Positions 7,052 through 15,660 of a DNA stretch of 35,131 nt are shown in pieces (position 1 is the stretch's first letter; each line of letters begins with the position of its first letter). The stretch is from Saccharofermentans sp. (GTDB taxonomy: Bacteria; Bacillota_A; Clostridia; Saccharofermentanales; Saccharofermentanaceae). The DNA lies in NCBI GenBank assembly GCA_024692105.1, contig JAILMZ010000059.1:1-35131 (forward strand), written 5' to 3'. Made by a program: the position numbers and the translations under genes. The notes under the pieces were generated by a model. The model had not been told where the DNA came from, ran no database searches, and was given only the letters and a program-made list of their open reading frames with translations.

Positions 7052-7686
7052 CACACCCTCCTTCTGCAGAACGCACCGAGCGGGCATTCTTCGCAACGGG
7101 GATTTTTGGCAATGCAGTATTCTCTTCCGAGATCGACGGACAGATGTCCTATCTGTATCCACTTGTCTTCCTCAAACACCTTCATCATGTCTTTCTCGAC
7201 ATTAGCGGGATCTTTTGAATCCGTTATGCCTATCTTGTACATGACGCGCTTGCAGTGAGTATCGACAACTATCGCAGGCGTTCCGTAGATCTCGCCTACG
7301 ATGAGGTTTGCGATCTTGCGGCCGATGCCGGGCACTTCCATGAGTGCATCCACATCGTTGGGGATCTTCCCTTCCCACTCACCTGTGAGCTTTTCCGCAA
7401 ACACCTTTACCGACTTGGACTTGGAACCGGTAAGACCTACAGGCCTTATCATCTCTTTTATCTCTTCTATATCAGCTGCGGCAATATCTTCAGGCTCCGG
7501 CCACTTCGCGAAAAGGTCCTTCGCGGTAAGGTTCACTCTCACATCCGTACACTGCGCCGAGAGTATGCCTCTTATCGCAAGACGCTCGGGTCTGTCGGTA
7601 TCAAGTGAACATGAAGAATCAGGAAATGCCTTATTAAGAGCATCCCATGTCAGAACTGCCAGCTGTTTTTTTCCTATGCGGGACAT
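7051..7686 (-). CDS. nth: Endonuclease III (DNA glycosylase/AP lyase)
   Basis: 211 residues. The helix-hairpin-helix is VPGIGRKIANL with catalytic lysine K124, and the catalytic aspartate D142 lies in VVDTHCKRV. The [4Fe-4S] cluster cysteines C191-x6-C198-x2-C201-x5-C207 are all present. It excises oxidised pyrimidines and cleaves the abasic site in base-excision repair. It starts 3 nt after the histidine kinase stop, and its own stop overlaps the recG start, so repair genes are co-transcribed with a two-component system. ILSAQCTDVRVN matches the usual substrate-binding helix. No anomaly seen. Confidence 0.96.
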   Translation of the reverse strand: MSRIGKKQLAVLTWDALNKAFPDSSCSLDTDRPERLAIRGILSAQCTDVRVNLTAKDLFAKWPEPEDIAAADIEEIKEMIRPVGLTGSKSKSVKVFAEKLTGEWEGKIPNDVDALMEVPGIGRKIANLIVGEIYGTPAIVVDTHCKRVMYKIGITDSKDPANVEKDMMKVFEEDKWIQIGHLSVDLGREYCIAKNPRCEECPLGAFCRRRV

Positions 7687-7689
7687 AGG

Positions 7690-9246
7690 TCAGCGCTTCT
7701 CATCCGTCTCGGTCGGGAATGAGAATACGAACTTGGCACCGCCCAGTTCCGTTCCCTCTTCGCAGACGATAGTCTGGCCGTGACCTGCAAGGATCTGCTT
7801 GCAGATGTAAAGACCCAGGCCAAAGCCTTCGACCTTACGTGACGGATCTCCCTTATAGAAGCTCTCGAAGATCCTCTTTCTCTTTGATTCTTCGACGCCT
7901 GCGCCGGAATCTTCTATGGATATCCATATCTTGTTATTGCGTATATCGGTCTCTGTGGACACCTTGATGGAACCGCCCGACGGCGTGAACTTGATCGCGT
8001 TGGTGATGATATTGATTATTACTCGGCAGAGCTGCTGGGCTTCACCGTAAGCTATGATGCCGGGACCGGGATCAAGTGACTTGATGACCTTGATGTTCTT
8101 GTCCGTAAGCTGTGCTTCGAGATTATCGACGATGTCTGTGATCATCTCATTGATGTTGAATGATTCCATCATGGAAGGATCAACATGTGAAAGAGACGAT
8201 GCTTCCGTCATCTGGGTTACGAGCGTTCTGATACGGTCGGTCTGCTGCTTGATGAGATCAAGGTAGTGCGGCTGCTTCTCGGGCGGAATGGTACCGTCCA
8301 TCATGGCAGTGACAAAGCCATTGATCGAAGTAAGCGGAGTCCTTATATCGTGTGCGATGGAAGATATGAATATCTCCCTGTCGTGCTCCTGGTTCTCAAG
8401 GGATTCGATCATGTTATTGACCGTGCGTCCCATCTCGGTGAACTCGCTCGTTACGGCAAAGCTTCCGTAACTCTCGGGCTCGGAATACTTTTGCTGTACC
8501 CTAACCTTAAAATCACCTTCTGCTACACGTGAGATGACATATGAGATATCCTTCATCGGCATGAGCGAAAGGTATACGAATACAGCATAGAGGATTATCG
8601 CTATGACCATCGCGATCATGGCGGGGAAGAATATGACGTAGAGATATTCTGTCCTGGTGTCAGCCGTTGATTCCGCATTGCTTACTATGCAGTAATAATC
8701 TGTTCCGTAGACCTTGCAGCAGCTTACGGAATAGACATACTTGGCATTATGCTCATCCCAGGAGACAAGCTCACCTGATGCGGCATTGACAATGAGTTCA
8801 AGTATTAGCTCATCTGATATATAGAGTTTTCCGCCGGGAACCTCCGTAACCATGACGGAATCTTCAGCATTATCCACGCTGTATCCCCTGCTTAATATCC
8901 TGCCTTCGTAATCGACAAGATAGACCGCTCCGTAATTGTTGTACAATTCCGAATTAACGAATCTGTCTACTATCCTGGAATTCTTGAATCCTGCAGAACC
9001 GTCGTTATCGACAGTATAGATGAACTCGCTGTTATAAGAACCCGTAACGGCTTCTATGTCGATTGCAAGTCCATGGGCAGCAGCACGTGTCTCGTAAGCT
9101 ACCTCTGAAGACAGCACCCTGAGCATGTTCTCATATGAGAGAAACAACAACACGGCAAATACTACAAGCGTGGTGAATATAAGGATTGAGATGATGAAGA
9201 CGGCAACATTGGCCGATACTCTGCGGCTGTCCGACTTAGAAGCCAT
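7690..9246 (-). CDS. Membrane sensor histidine kinase (HAMP-HisKA-HATPase)
   Basis: 518 residues. Transmembrane helix 1 spans about 13-37, an extracytoplasmic sensor region about 38-202, and transmembrane helix 2 about 203-227. A HAMP region lies at about 228-283. The HisKA motif SSIAHDIRTPLTSINGF has the phosphoacceptor H299. HATPase motifs are N416 in NIITNAIKFTPSGG, DSGAG at 446-450 and GFGLGLY at 474-480. The sensor region, with a YLVDYEGRIL segment, looks like a PAS/Cache-type double-domain fold; the ligand is unknown. It is one of the ordinary PhoR/VicK-type kinases and pairs with the response regulator 3 nt upstream. Its neighbours (ftsZ, nrdR) hint at envelope or cell-cycle sensing, but this is inference. 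Confidence 0.93.
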   Translation of the reverse strand: MASKSDSRRVSANVAVFIISILIFTTLVVFAVLLFLSYENMLRVLSSEVAYETRAAAHGLAIDIEAVTGSYNSEFIYTVDNDGSAGFKNSRIVDRFVNSELYNNYGAVYLVDYEGRILSRGYSVDNAEDSVMVTEVPGGKLYISDELILELIVNAASGELVSWDEHNAKYVYSVSCCKVYGTDYYCIVSNAESTADTRTEYLYVIFFPAMIAMVIAIILYAVFVYLSLMPMKDISYVISRVAEGDFKVRVQQKYSEPESYGSFAVTSEFTEMGRTVNNMIESLENQEHDREIFISSIAHDIRTPLTSINGFVTAMMDGTIPPEKQPHYLDLIKQQTDRIRTLVTQMTEASSLSHVDPSMMESFNINEMITDIVDNLEAQLTDKNIKVIKSLDPGPGIIAYGEAQQLCRVIINIITNAIKFTPSGGSIKVSTETDIRNNKIWISIEDSGAGVEESKRKRIFESFYKGDPSRKVEGFGLGLYICKQILAGHGQTIVCEEGTELGGAKFVFSFPTETDEKR

Positions 9247-9249
9247 GGG

Positions 9250-9969
9250 TTACCTCGTCTCGAACTTGTAACCCTTACTCCAAACGGTCTTAATGCACCA
9301 ATTCTGCTCTCTCTCGGGATTTTCTATCTTCTCTCTTATCCTCTTGATGTGAACGTCTACAGTTCTTGATTCTCCGTAGAAATCGTAACCCCAGACATTC
9401 TCGAGAAGCTGTTCACGTGTGAAGACTCTGTTGGGATTGGATGCAAGGAAGAACAGGAGTTCGAGTTCCTTCGGGGGCATGTAGATCTCATTGCCGTCAA
9501 CAGTTACAACGTAACGGATCTTGTCTACAGAGAAACCGGGATATGTGATGATATCCGTATTCTTCTCCTCTGCTGCAGGTGCAGCCTGGGGATTATCTCT
9601 TCTCTCTGTACGTCTGAGGACTGCCTTAACTCTGGCAAGCACTTCCTTAGGCTCGAACGGCTTCGGGATATAATCGTCGGCACCGAGTTCAAGACCTATG
9701 ATCTTATCGAGTGTATCGGTTCTGGCGGTAAGCATAATAATCGGTACATCAGAGGTCTTGCGGATCTCGCGGCAGATATCGTTGCCGTCTGTACCGGGAA
9801 GCATGAGGTCAAGGATAATGATGTCAGGCTGGCTTGTGTTGAATACGGTGAAAGCCTTGTCGCCCTGCATGCAGGTTACGACCTGATATCCTTCTTTCTC
9901 AAAATAGAGCTTAAGAACTTCAATTATGCTCGGATCGTCATCAACGAGCAGTACCTTGTTTGCTGCCAT
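9250..9969 (-). CDS. OmpR/PhoB-family response regulator
   Basis: 239 residues. The receiver domain (about 1-120) has the acidic pocket D10-D12, the phosphoacceptor D54 in IIILDLMLPG, T81 and K103 in IPKPFEP. A linker of about 20 residues is rich in alanine and proline. The C-terminal winged helix (about 140-238) has the usual PPKELELLFFLASNPNRVF, DVHIKRIREKI and VWSKGYKFE blocks. It presumably binds direct-repeat DNA after phosphorylation by the kinase encoded 3 nt downstream. It starts 24 nt after the nrdR stop, with GGTGAGAAG upstream as a ribosome binding site. The target genes cannot be read from this window. Confidence 0.95.
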   Translation of the reverse strand: MAANKVLLVDDDPSIIEVLKLYFEKEGYQVVTCMQGDKAFTVFNTSQPDIIILDLMLPGTDGNDICREIRKTSDVPIIMLTARTDTLDKIIGLELGADDYIPKPFEPKEVLARVKAVLRRTERRDNPQAAPAAEEKNTDIITYPGFSVDKIRYVVTVDGNEIYMPPKELELLFFLASNPNRVFTREQLLENVWGYDFYGESRTVDVHIKRIREKIENPEREQNWCIKTVWSKGYKFETR

Positions 9970-9993
9970 CTTCTCACCCCTGTTATTTTATAC

Positions 9994-10461
9994 TTACTCA
10001 GCCGTTCCCTCTTTGCTGGAGATCTTGTCGACCTCTTCCGTAAAGAACTTAGGATCGGTAAAATCCTTGTATACCGAAGCGAATCTCACGTAAGCCACCT
10101 TGTCGAGCTCCCTGAGCCGCTTCATGATATGTTCTCCGATAGCCGTGCTGGTTATCTCACGCTTGAAGTTGTTGTTCACCATGTCCGTTATCTCGGCGGC
10201 GATACTGTTCATCTGTTCTGATGATACAGGTCTCTTCGAACATGCAACCGCAAGGCTTCGAAGTATCTTGGATTCGTTATAAGTCTCCTTTACCCCGTTC
10301 TTCTTTACGACCATGGGGATAAGTCCTTCTATCCTCTCGACCGTGGAGAATCTGTAGCCGCACTTGAGGCACTCGCGACGACGTCTTATCTCATAACCTT
10401 CGCTTGATGCTCGGGAGTCTAAGACCTTGTCGTCATTCTCTCCACAAACGGGACAGATCAT
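9994..10461 (-). CDS. nrdR: Transcriptional repressor NrdR
   Basis: 155 residues. The N-terminal zinc ribbon is C3-x2-C6 ... C31-x2-C34, in MICPVCGENDDKVLDSR and RRRRECLKCGYRFST. An ATP-cone domain follows from about 46 to 136 (VVKKNGVKETYNESKI). NrdR senses nucleotides through the ATP cone and represses ribonucleotide reductase operons. A longer frame to 10530 overlaps ftsZ and adds an unconserved arginine- and serine-rich tail, so the ATG at 10459-10461 is chosen; it gives the exact family N-terminus. It lies 4 nt after the ftsZ stop, and only a weakly spaced ribosome binding site is visible, so coupling to ftsZ translation is likely. No NrdR box was identified here. Confidence 0.95.
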   Translation of the reverse strand: MICPVCGENDDKVLDSRASSEGYEIRRRRECLKCGYRFSTVERIEGLIPMVVKKNGVKETYNESKILRSLAVACSKRPVSSEQMNSIAAEITDMVNNNFKREITSTAIGEHIMKRLRELDKVAYVRFASVYKDFTDPKFFTEEVDKISSKEGTAE

Positions 10462-10465
10462 TTGA

Positions 10466-11848
10466 TTACTGACCGTCCTTACCGAACATGAACCAAGGCT
10501 TAGCAGACTTCTGCTGAGGTCTCTCCTCAACCTGAGGTGCTACGTTAGCCTGAGGTCTTCCGCCCATCTGAGGCTGCGGCTGAGGTGCTGCTGCAGGCTG
10601 TGCCTGGGGAGCTGCCGCAACGGGCTGAGGTGCTACGGGAGCTGCTTCCGGAGCAGGTGCGGGGGCAGCAGTAGGCTGGTTATTTGTAGAATCGTCGCCG
10701 AATCTGAAGCCGGGCTGTGCTCTCTGTACGGGAACCGGTGCAGGCTCAGCGGGCTGAGCTGCCTGTCTCGGAGTATATTCAGTCCTCGGAGCCTGGGGCT
10801 GAGGCTGTCTTGATGTGATGATCGTAGGATTCTCTCTGGAAAGAACGGATGTGCTTGCTCTGTGTCCTGCGGAAGCATTGATCGTGTTATCAAAACCGGA
10901 AGCGATAACCGTGATCATGAGCTCATCCTCAAGTGAATCATCAATGACTGCACCGACGATGATCTCTGCTTCGGGAGCAGCTTCCGTACGGATAACGGAA
11001 GAAGCAGCATCGATCTCGGAAAGACGCATTCCGCGTCCGCCCGTGAAGTTAACGATAACGCCTGTGGCACCTTCGATGGTTGTATCGAGGAGAGGCGAAT
11101 TGATAGCCTGTCTGATGGCAACCTGTGCACGGTCTTCACCGGAAGCACGGCCGATACCCATGTGGCAGATACCTGCGTCCTTCATGACTCTTGTAACGTC
11201 TGCAAGGTCGAGGTTGATAAGTCCGGGGATAGCAACGAGGTCTGAGATACCTGCGACACCGAACTTGAGTACCTGGTCTGCCATATTGAAAGCTTCCTCG
11301 AAAGATGTGTTGTCATCAACAACATCAAGGAGCTTGTCGTTGGATACGATGATGAGTGAATCAACAGACTTCTGAAGTTCGCGGATTCCGCGCTCAGCGT
11401 TTGCTGCTCTCTTTGCACCCTCGAATGTGAAGGGGCTTGTAACAACAGCAACTGTGAGGATGCCGAGGTCACGTGCGATCTGTGCGACTACGGGAGCAGC
11501 ACCTGTTCCTGTTCCACCGCCCATGCCTGCCGTGATGAAGAGCATGTCTGTATTTGCGATAGCTTCTGCGATCTCATCTCTTGACTCTTCTGCAGCCTTC
11601 TCACCAACGCTGGGATCAGCACCGCATCCGAGACCGCGTGTTACCTTCTCACCGATCTGGATCTTAACTTCGGCCTTATTCTTTGCAAGCGCCTGATTAT
11701 CTGTGTTTACAGCAATAAAAGTTACGCCCTGAACACCGCTCTCAACCATACGGTTAACAGCATTGCTTCCGCCACCGCCGACACCGATTACCTTGATGCT
11801 TGCGACATTCGATTCATCCATTGAATAGCTGTGCTTGCTTTCAGACAT
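10466..11848 (-). CDS. ftsZ: Cell division protein FtsZ
   Basis: 460 residues, longer than the usual 360-400. The tubulin-like GTPase core spans about 15-322, with [11 protein letters not shown] near 24-34, the signature MGGGTGTG at 109-116 and the T7 loop NLDLADV at 212-218. It polymerises into the Z ring at midcell. The extra length is a linker at about 323-448 made largely of proline, alanine and glutamine. The C-terminal peptide is [11 protein letters not shown] rather than the more usual D-I-P-x-F-L type, and a similar PGFRFGDD motif lies mid-linker (379-386). GGAGG stands upstream of the ATG. A promoter lies in the 201-bp gap after ftsQ, so ftsZ can be expressed apart from the rest of the dcw cluster. 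Confidence 0.97.
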   Translation of the reverse strand: MSESKHSYSMDESNVASIKVIGVGGGGSNAVNRMVESGVQGVTFIAVNTDNQALAKNKAEVKIQIGEKVTRGLGCGADPSVGEKAAEESRDEIAEAIANTDMLFITAGMGGGTGTGAAPVVAQIARDLGILTVAVVTSPFTFEGAKRAANAERGIRELQKSVDSLIIVSNDKLLDVVDDNTSFEEAFNMADQVLKFGVAGISDLVAIPGLINLDLADVTRVMKDAGICHMGIGRASGEDRAQVAIRQAINSPLLDTTIEGATGVIVNFTGGRGMRLSEIDAASSVIRTEAAPEAEIIVGAVIDDSLEDELMITVIASGFDNTINASAGHRASTSVLSRENPTIITSRQPQPQAPRTEYTPRQAAQPAEPAPVPVQRAQPGFRFGDDSTNNQPTAAPAPAPEAAPVAPQPVAAAPQAQPAAAPQPQPQMGGRPQANVAPQVEERPQQKSAKPWFMFGKDGQ

Positions 11849-11930
11849 CCTTCATTTCCTCCGTTGCTTCGGTTTATCTCAGATTCACCGTTAATAATAA
11901 AAAATATATAAACAAAGTTTACAGTTTTGA

Positions 11931-11959
11931 ATTTTAACCCAAATAACAGGCTCAATCAA
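11931..11959 (-). promoter_or_regulatory. Candidate sigma-A promoter of ftsZ, with an overlapping inverted repeat
   Basis: On the minus strand TTGATT (11954-11959) and TAAAAT (11931-11936) are separated by 17 bp, about 80 nt before the ftsZ ATG. The -35 box overlaps the left arm of an inverted repeat, CAATCA (11953-11958) and TGATTG (11970-11975), which could be an operator. The rest of 11849-12049 is AT-rich with no further gene and no strong terminator. Confidence 0.55.
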
Positions 11960-12049
11960 TGTTTTTACCTGATTGACCTTTATTTGTAAAATAAACTCCC
12001 ATGGTCATTTTAACATTATTTCGCGGATATCAAGCAGAAATTCGCAAAT

Positions 12050-13216
12050 TTATTTATATTCTCGGTAAATATACTCGTCTCCGGTCATGTCGAGAGCGCC
12101 GCTTGAGGTTACCTGGTCGAAAGCATTGGCATTAAAGGCATACAGAAGCCATGCCATGTCGTCATCTATGGAATCCATGTTGTTCAGCTTTATCTGGACC
12201 ATATTCCCGCTCGGAGAATAGATCGTCAGGAAGATAAATCCGCTCGGCAGTATCCTTACTTCCGAGGTGTTCTCAAACATGTTGTAACTGCCGCCTACCG
12301 AAGCGTTGTCGGCATTGAGGATCGCGCCGAGGATGATTATCGCCTTCTTGAAGCCGTTGATGTTCTTTATCGTCAGCTTCTCACCCAGTTTGGCGCCGTC
12401 TATCTGCATTCCGCAGATGACCGGCCTTACGTCTGATGCATTGGCCGCAGAAGACAGTTCCAGCACGATGCCGTCCCTGTCGATCGCAAGATAACCGTCC
12501 GCAGTCTTGATGTATGCGATCTTCTGTCTCTCCGTGACCCGGATCTCCACTGTGGAAGGGATCTTGACTGTTATGGTTATGCTCTCGACATACGGATTCT
12601 TTTCCATTATCGCCTGCTCGGTCTTACCGTAGTTCATGCTCAGGATATCAAAGATATTGCCGCTTACTCCGCTCATGAGATGGTCGCCGTACTGCAGCCC
12701 GGTCATGCTGAGGATCTCTTCATCAGACAAGACGACGTTGCCCTCGATGTTTACCGTCTTTACCCTGAATGCCGGAAGGAATATGACGCACAGGATCATG
12801 GTGACAAATGCCATTCCAAGGACAAATGCCGCGATGGTGGCATTTGAGAAAGGGATCATGTCCCTTATCGAGCCTTCAGTTACAGGAACTATATGCTCTT
12901 CGGGCTTGGGCTGTCCGGCCTTCTTCTTTATCGGCTTTGGTGCGGGCTTTTCTTCAGGGGCAGGCTCTTCCTTGTCTTCGGGTTCCTCCCCTTCTTCCGT
13001 TTCCTCTGCCGTTATCTCGGGAGCATCTTCCTCTTCGGGTTCTTCTTTCCCGTTTTCAACGGGCTCTTCTTCCTTCTCGGAAGGTTCATTCTTTTCTTCT
13101 TCCGGTTTGTCTTCGGAGACAGGTTCAGACTTCCCGGCGGGCTTTTCTTCGCTCTTGCCGGGCTCATTATCTTCGGAACCGAATCCGAATAACTTGTCTA
13201 ATTCCTTGTCGTCCAT
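12050..13216 (-). CDS. ftsQ: FtsQ/DivIB-family division protein with long acidic N-terminus
   Basis: 388 residues. Residues 1-108 are a cytoplasmic low-complexity region very rich in glutamate, proline and lysine. One membrane helix follows at about 127-148 (IAAFVLGMAFVTMILCVIF), then a POTRA domain from about 150 (FRVKTVNIEGNVVLSDEEIL) and a beta domain to the C-terminus. This is the topology of FtsQ/DivIB, which scaffolds FtsL, FtsB/DivIC and the septal synthase in the outer face of the membrane. The family call is supported by position between murG and ftsZ. The start overlaps the murG stop by one base (TAATG). The acidic tail is longer than in typical DivIB proteins. Confidence 0.9.
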   Translation of the reverse strand: MDDKELDKLFGFGSEDNEPGKSEEKPAGKSEPVSEDKPEEEKNEPSEKEEEPVENGKEEPEEEDAPEITAEETEEGEEPEDKEEPAPEEKPAPKPIKKKAGQPKPEEHIVPVTEGSIRDMIPFSNATIAAFVLGMAFVTMILCVIFLPAFRVKTVNIEGNVVLSDEEILSMTGLQYGDHLMSGVSGNIFDILSMNYGKTEQAIMEKNPYVESITITVKIPSTVEIRVTERQKIAYIKTADGYLAIDRDGIVLELSSAANASDVRPVICGMQIDGAKLGEKLTIKNINGFKKAIIILGAILNADNASVGGSYNMFENTSEVRILPSGFIFLTIYSPSGNMVQIKLNNMDSIDDDMAWLLYAFNANAFDQVTSSGALDMTGDEYIYREYK

Positions 13217-14325
13217 TACTTTTTTTCGAGTGCCTCGTTGATGGCATTTACTATTCTGTCGTCACAGTCGCTGACAGCCAGCTCGCCTGCTGCCTGCCTG
13301 ATGTTTTCGCGTCTTTGTTCATCTGATAAGAGTTCACTTAAGACAGGAGTAAGCTTGCCTGCCTTTACATCGTCATCAGATATTACGATGCCGCCGCCCT
13401 TTGAAGCAATGGCCTCAGCATTAAAGGTCTGATGGTCGTGTGCCGCAAAAGGATACGGGACCATTATCGCACAAGCTTTCGATGCCGTGATTTCGGCACA
13501 GGTTACGGCGCCTGCACGCAGTATGCACACGTCGCTTCCCGCGATGTAATAAGATGGGTTCGGAATATACGACTCTATCCTGATGTTCGGATTGTCTTTC
13601 GCCGCCTCCGGGATCTCGACGGAATTATGCTTGCCCACGCTGAGGACGAACTTAACGTCCTTGAAAGCCTCTTCAAGCGCACAGTTAAGCACGAATCTCG
13701 TTATCGTCGCGGAACCGAGCGAACCGCCCATGGCAAAGACCAGTTTCTCGTCAGGCGCTATGCCCAGAGTCTTTCTCGCACTCTCATACGTGTTCTCGAA
13801 AAAGATCGGCCTTACGGGGTTGCCCGTGCACACCACGCGCTTTGCTTTCGGGAAGATATCCTCCTGGCCGGGAAATCCCGTCATGACGAGAGCGGCCCCC
13901 TTGGAAAGCTGTTTGTTCGCTCTTCCCGGGAATGCGTTTGCCTCATGGATTATTATCGGCACATTAAGGCTTCTGGCCGCATAGAGCAGCGGCGCGCTGA
14001 CGAATCCGCCCGTGCTGATGACAGCCTCAGGCCCAAATTCCTTTATGAGCTTCTTGCATTCGGTCCTTCCTTTCAGAAGTGCCGTTACTGCAGGGATTAT
14101 CTTGGGTGACGGTTTGGTGGGGATCGCTTTGGCTTGGACGTTAACGAATTCATACCCTGCAGCGGGAACAAGTTCGCCTTCCAACCCTTCTGTCCTTCCG
14201 GTAAATATGATCTTGCAGGTATCACCCGACTCCGTGGTGCTCTTATCGAGCATACCGGCTATTGCAAGTGCGGGATTGATGTGACCCGAGGTTCCCCCTC
14301 CTGTAACTATAAAACGACGTTCCAT
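13216..14325 (-). CDS. murG: UDP-GlcNAc:undecaprenyl-PP-MurNAc-pentapeptide GlcNAc transferase
   Basis: 369 residues. It opens RRFIVTGGGTSGHINPALAIA, the G-loop of GT28 glycosyltransferases (G9-H15), and has the second-domain motif MGGSLGSATIT and a PYPFAAHDHQTFNA sugar-nucleotide loop. It makes lipid II from lipid I on the inner face of the membrane. It starts 3 nt after ftsW and overlaps ftsQ by one base. The lipid I donor is made by MraY, whose gene is absent from this cluster. Confidence 0.96.
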   Translation of the reverse strand: MERRFIVTGGGTSGHINPALAIAGMLDKSTTESGDTCKIIFTGRTEGLEGELVPAAGYEFVNVQAKAIPTKPSPKIIPAVTALLKGRTECKKLIKEFGPEAVISTGGFVSAPLLYAARSLNVPIIIHEANAFPGRANKQLSKGAALVMTGFPGQEDIFPKAKRVVCTGNPVRPIFFENTYESARKTLGIAPDEKLVFAMGGSLGSATITRFVLNCALEEAFKDVKFVLSVGKHNSVEIPEAAKDNPNIRIESYIPNPSYYIAGSDVCILRAGAVTCAEITASKACAIMVPYPFAAHDHQTFNAEAIASKGGGIVISDDDVKAGKLTPVLSELLSDEQRRENIRQAAGELAVSDCDDRIVNAINEALEKK

Positions 14326-14328
14326 CCG

Positions 14329-15660
14329 TCAGCCACCGGCCACTTTCTTCTTGGGTTCCGGGTCTGTCGCATAACGCGATACCGACAGGATAAAGCCGTA
14401 AGCCGTGAGAAGGAATATCTGCGCCGTTCCGCCGTAACTTACGAACGGAAGCGTAACGCCGGTCGAAGGAATGACCTGAAGCTCAACCGCAAGGTTCATC
14501 AGCACTTCTATGAAAATGAGCGCGGTACACCCTGTGGCGACAGTCCGGGCAAATAGTCCTTTGGCATTCCATATGACTTTTACGCACATGAAGAACATGA
14601 TCATGTACAGCGCTATGAGTATCACGCCTCCCATAAAGCCCGTCTCCTCGATGTAGATCGAGAAGATATAGTCATTCTGAGCCTCTGAGACGTAGTTGTA
14701 TTTTGATCTTGAATTGCCGATGCCGGTACCCCACATTCCGCCGGAACCCAGGGCATTGAAAGCGTTGTCGATCTGCCTCGTATCATCTGCCGTAAGCTGC
14801 TGTTCCTCATCCTCCGCAGCCTCGTCATCGGCAGTAAAGATCGCAAGTCTCTTAAAAACGTGAGCGTAGTTCTTTGTGATCTTCTCCTGGAATGAAGGCA
14901 CCGCAAGCATGACGATCGTCAGTGCAAGAACACCGACCATTGCCGTTATAAGCCCTCCGACTATCCAGGATTTAATCGGGATCTCAGAACTCAAAGCACA
15001 CATGAAGATAACGGCGCCGATGATAAGGAAGCATGACAGGTGCGGCTCCATGAGGATGACAAGGTCGACCACGATCGCACCTACCACTGGGACAATGAAG
15101 TCGAAAAACGCATCCAAGAGCATCTGTTTGCCGGGAGTCTTTGCCTTCATCTTGCCCTTGCGGTGCCGTTCATCGATCATTGACCTGTAACCTGCAAACG
15201 CAATGATCAGCGCCACCTTGATAAGCTCCGAGCTCTGGAACTGGATGGAGCCGATCGTGATCCATCTGCTCGCACCGTGCTGCTGGCCTCCCTGACCTAA
15301 TGCAAGCGTTATCAACGCCAGAGCAAAACTCAGACCGTAAGCGCCGAACATGATCCATTTTCTCTTGAAGAAATTGATCGGAATGACCGCCGCCAAGGTG
15401 CAGCCGAACAGTCCGATAAGCGTAAGTCCCAACTGTCTCTTTAAGAAGTATGCGGAATCCTGGAACTGGCCGTAAGCGTCAGGTCCGGATACCGAGTAAA
15501 GGACAAGAAAACCGAAATTCAGGATTATGGCAAGGATGATGATCATCGGAATGTTGGTCTTATACCTGCGTTCCGGCAGAGCACGCGTTCCGTCGGGACG
15601 CATCTCGGGCGCGGACTTCGTAGGTTCGATCAACTTTTCAATATCGCCGTCTGTCTGCAT
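14329..15660 (-). CDS. ftsW: SEDS-family peptidoglycan glycosyltransferase FtsW
   Basis: 443 residues with about ten membrane helices and a cytoplasmic N-terminal tail of about 35 residues. SEDS features include SAYFLKRQLG after helix 1, MGGVILIALYMIM, and the C-terminal VIPSTGVTLPFVSYGGTAQ motif. The large extracytoplasmic loop holds the usual ALGSGGMWGTGIGNSRSK segment, preceded here by an acidic insert (DDEAAEDEEQQ). FtsW polymerises lipid II at the septum together with the class B PBP encoded upstream. It overlaps the murF stop by one base (TAATG). A second SEDS gene (rodA) lies at 23525-24664, so this one, within the division cluster, is called ftsW. Confidence 0.93.
   Translation of the reverse strand: MQTDGDIEKLIEPTKSAPEMRPDGTRALPERRYKTNIPMIIILAIILNFGFLVLYSVSGPDAYGQFQDSAYFLKRQLGLTLIGLFGCTLAAVIPINFFKRKWIMFGAYGLSFALALITLALGQGGQQHGASRWITIGSIQFQSSELIKVALIIAFAGYRSMIDERHRKGKMKAKTPGKQMLLDAFFDFIVPVVGAIVVDLVILMEPHLSCFLIIGAVIFMCALSSEIPIKSWIVGGLITAMVGVLALTIVMLAVPSFQEKITKNYAHVFKRLAIFTADDEAAEDEEQQLTADDTRQIDNAFNALGSGGMWGTGIGNSRSKYNYVSEAQNDYIFSIYIEETGFMGGVILIALYMIMFFMCVKVIWNAKGLFARTVATGCTALIFIEVLMNLAVELQVIPSTGVTLPFVSYGGTAQIFLLTAYGFILSVSRYATDPEPKKKVAGG

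Noticed and set aside
7052..7162. Extended recG start
   Set aside because: The extra 37 residues overlap nth, lack family similarity and have no ribosome binding site, unlike the chosen ATG.
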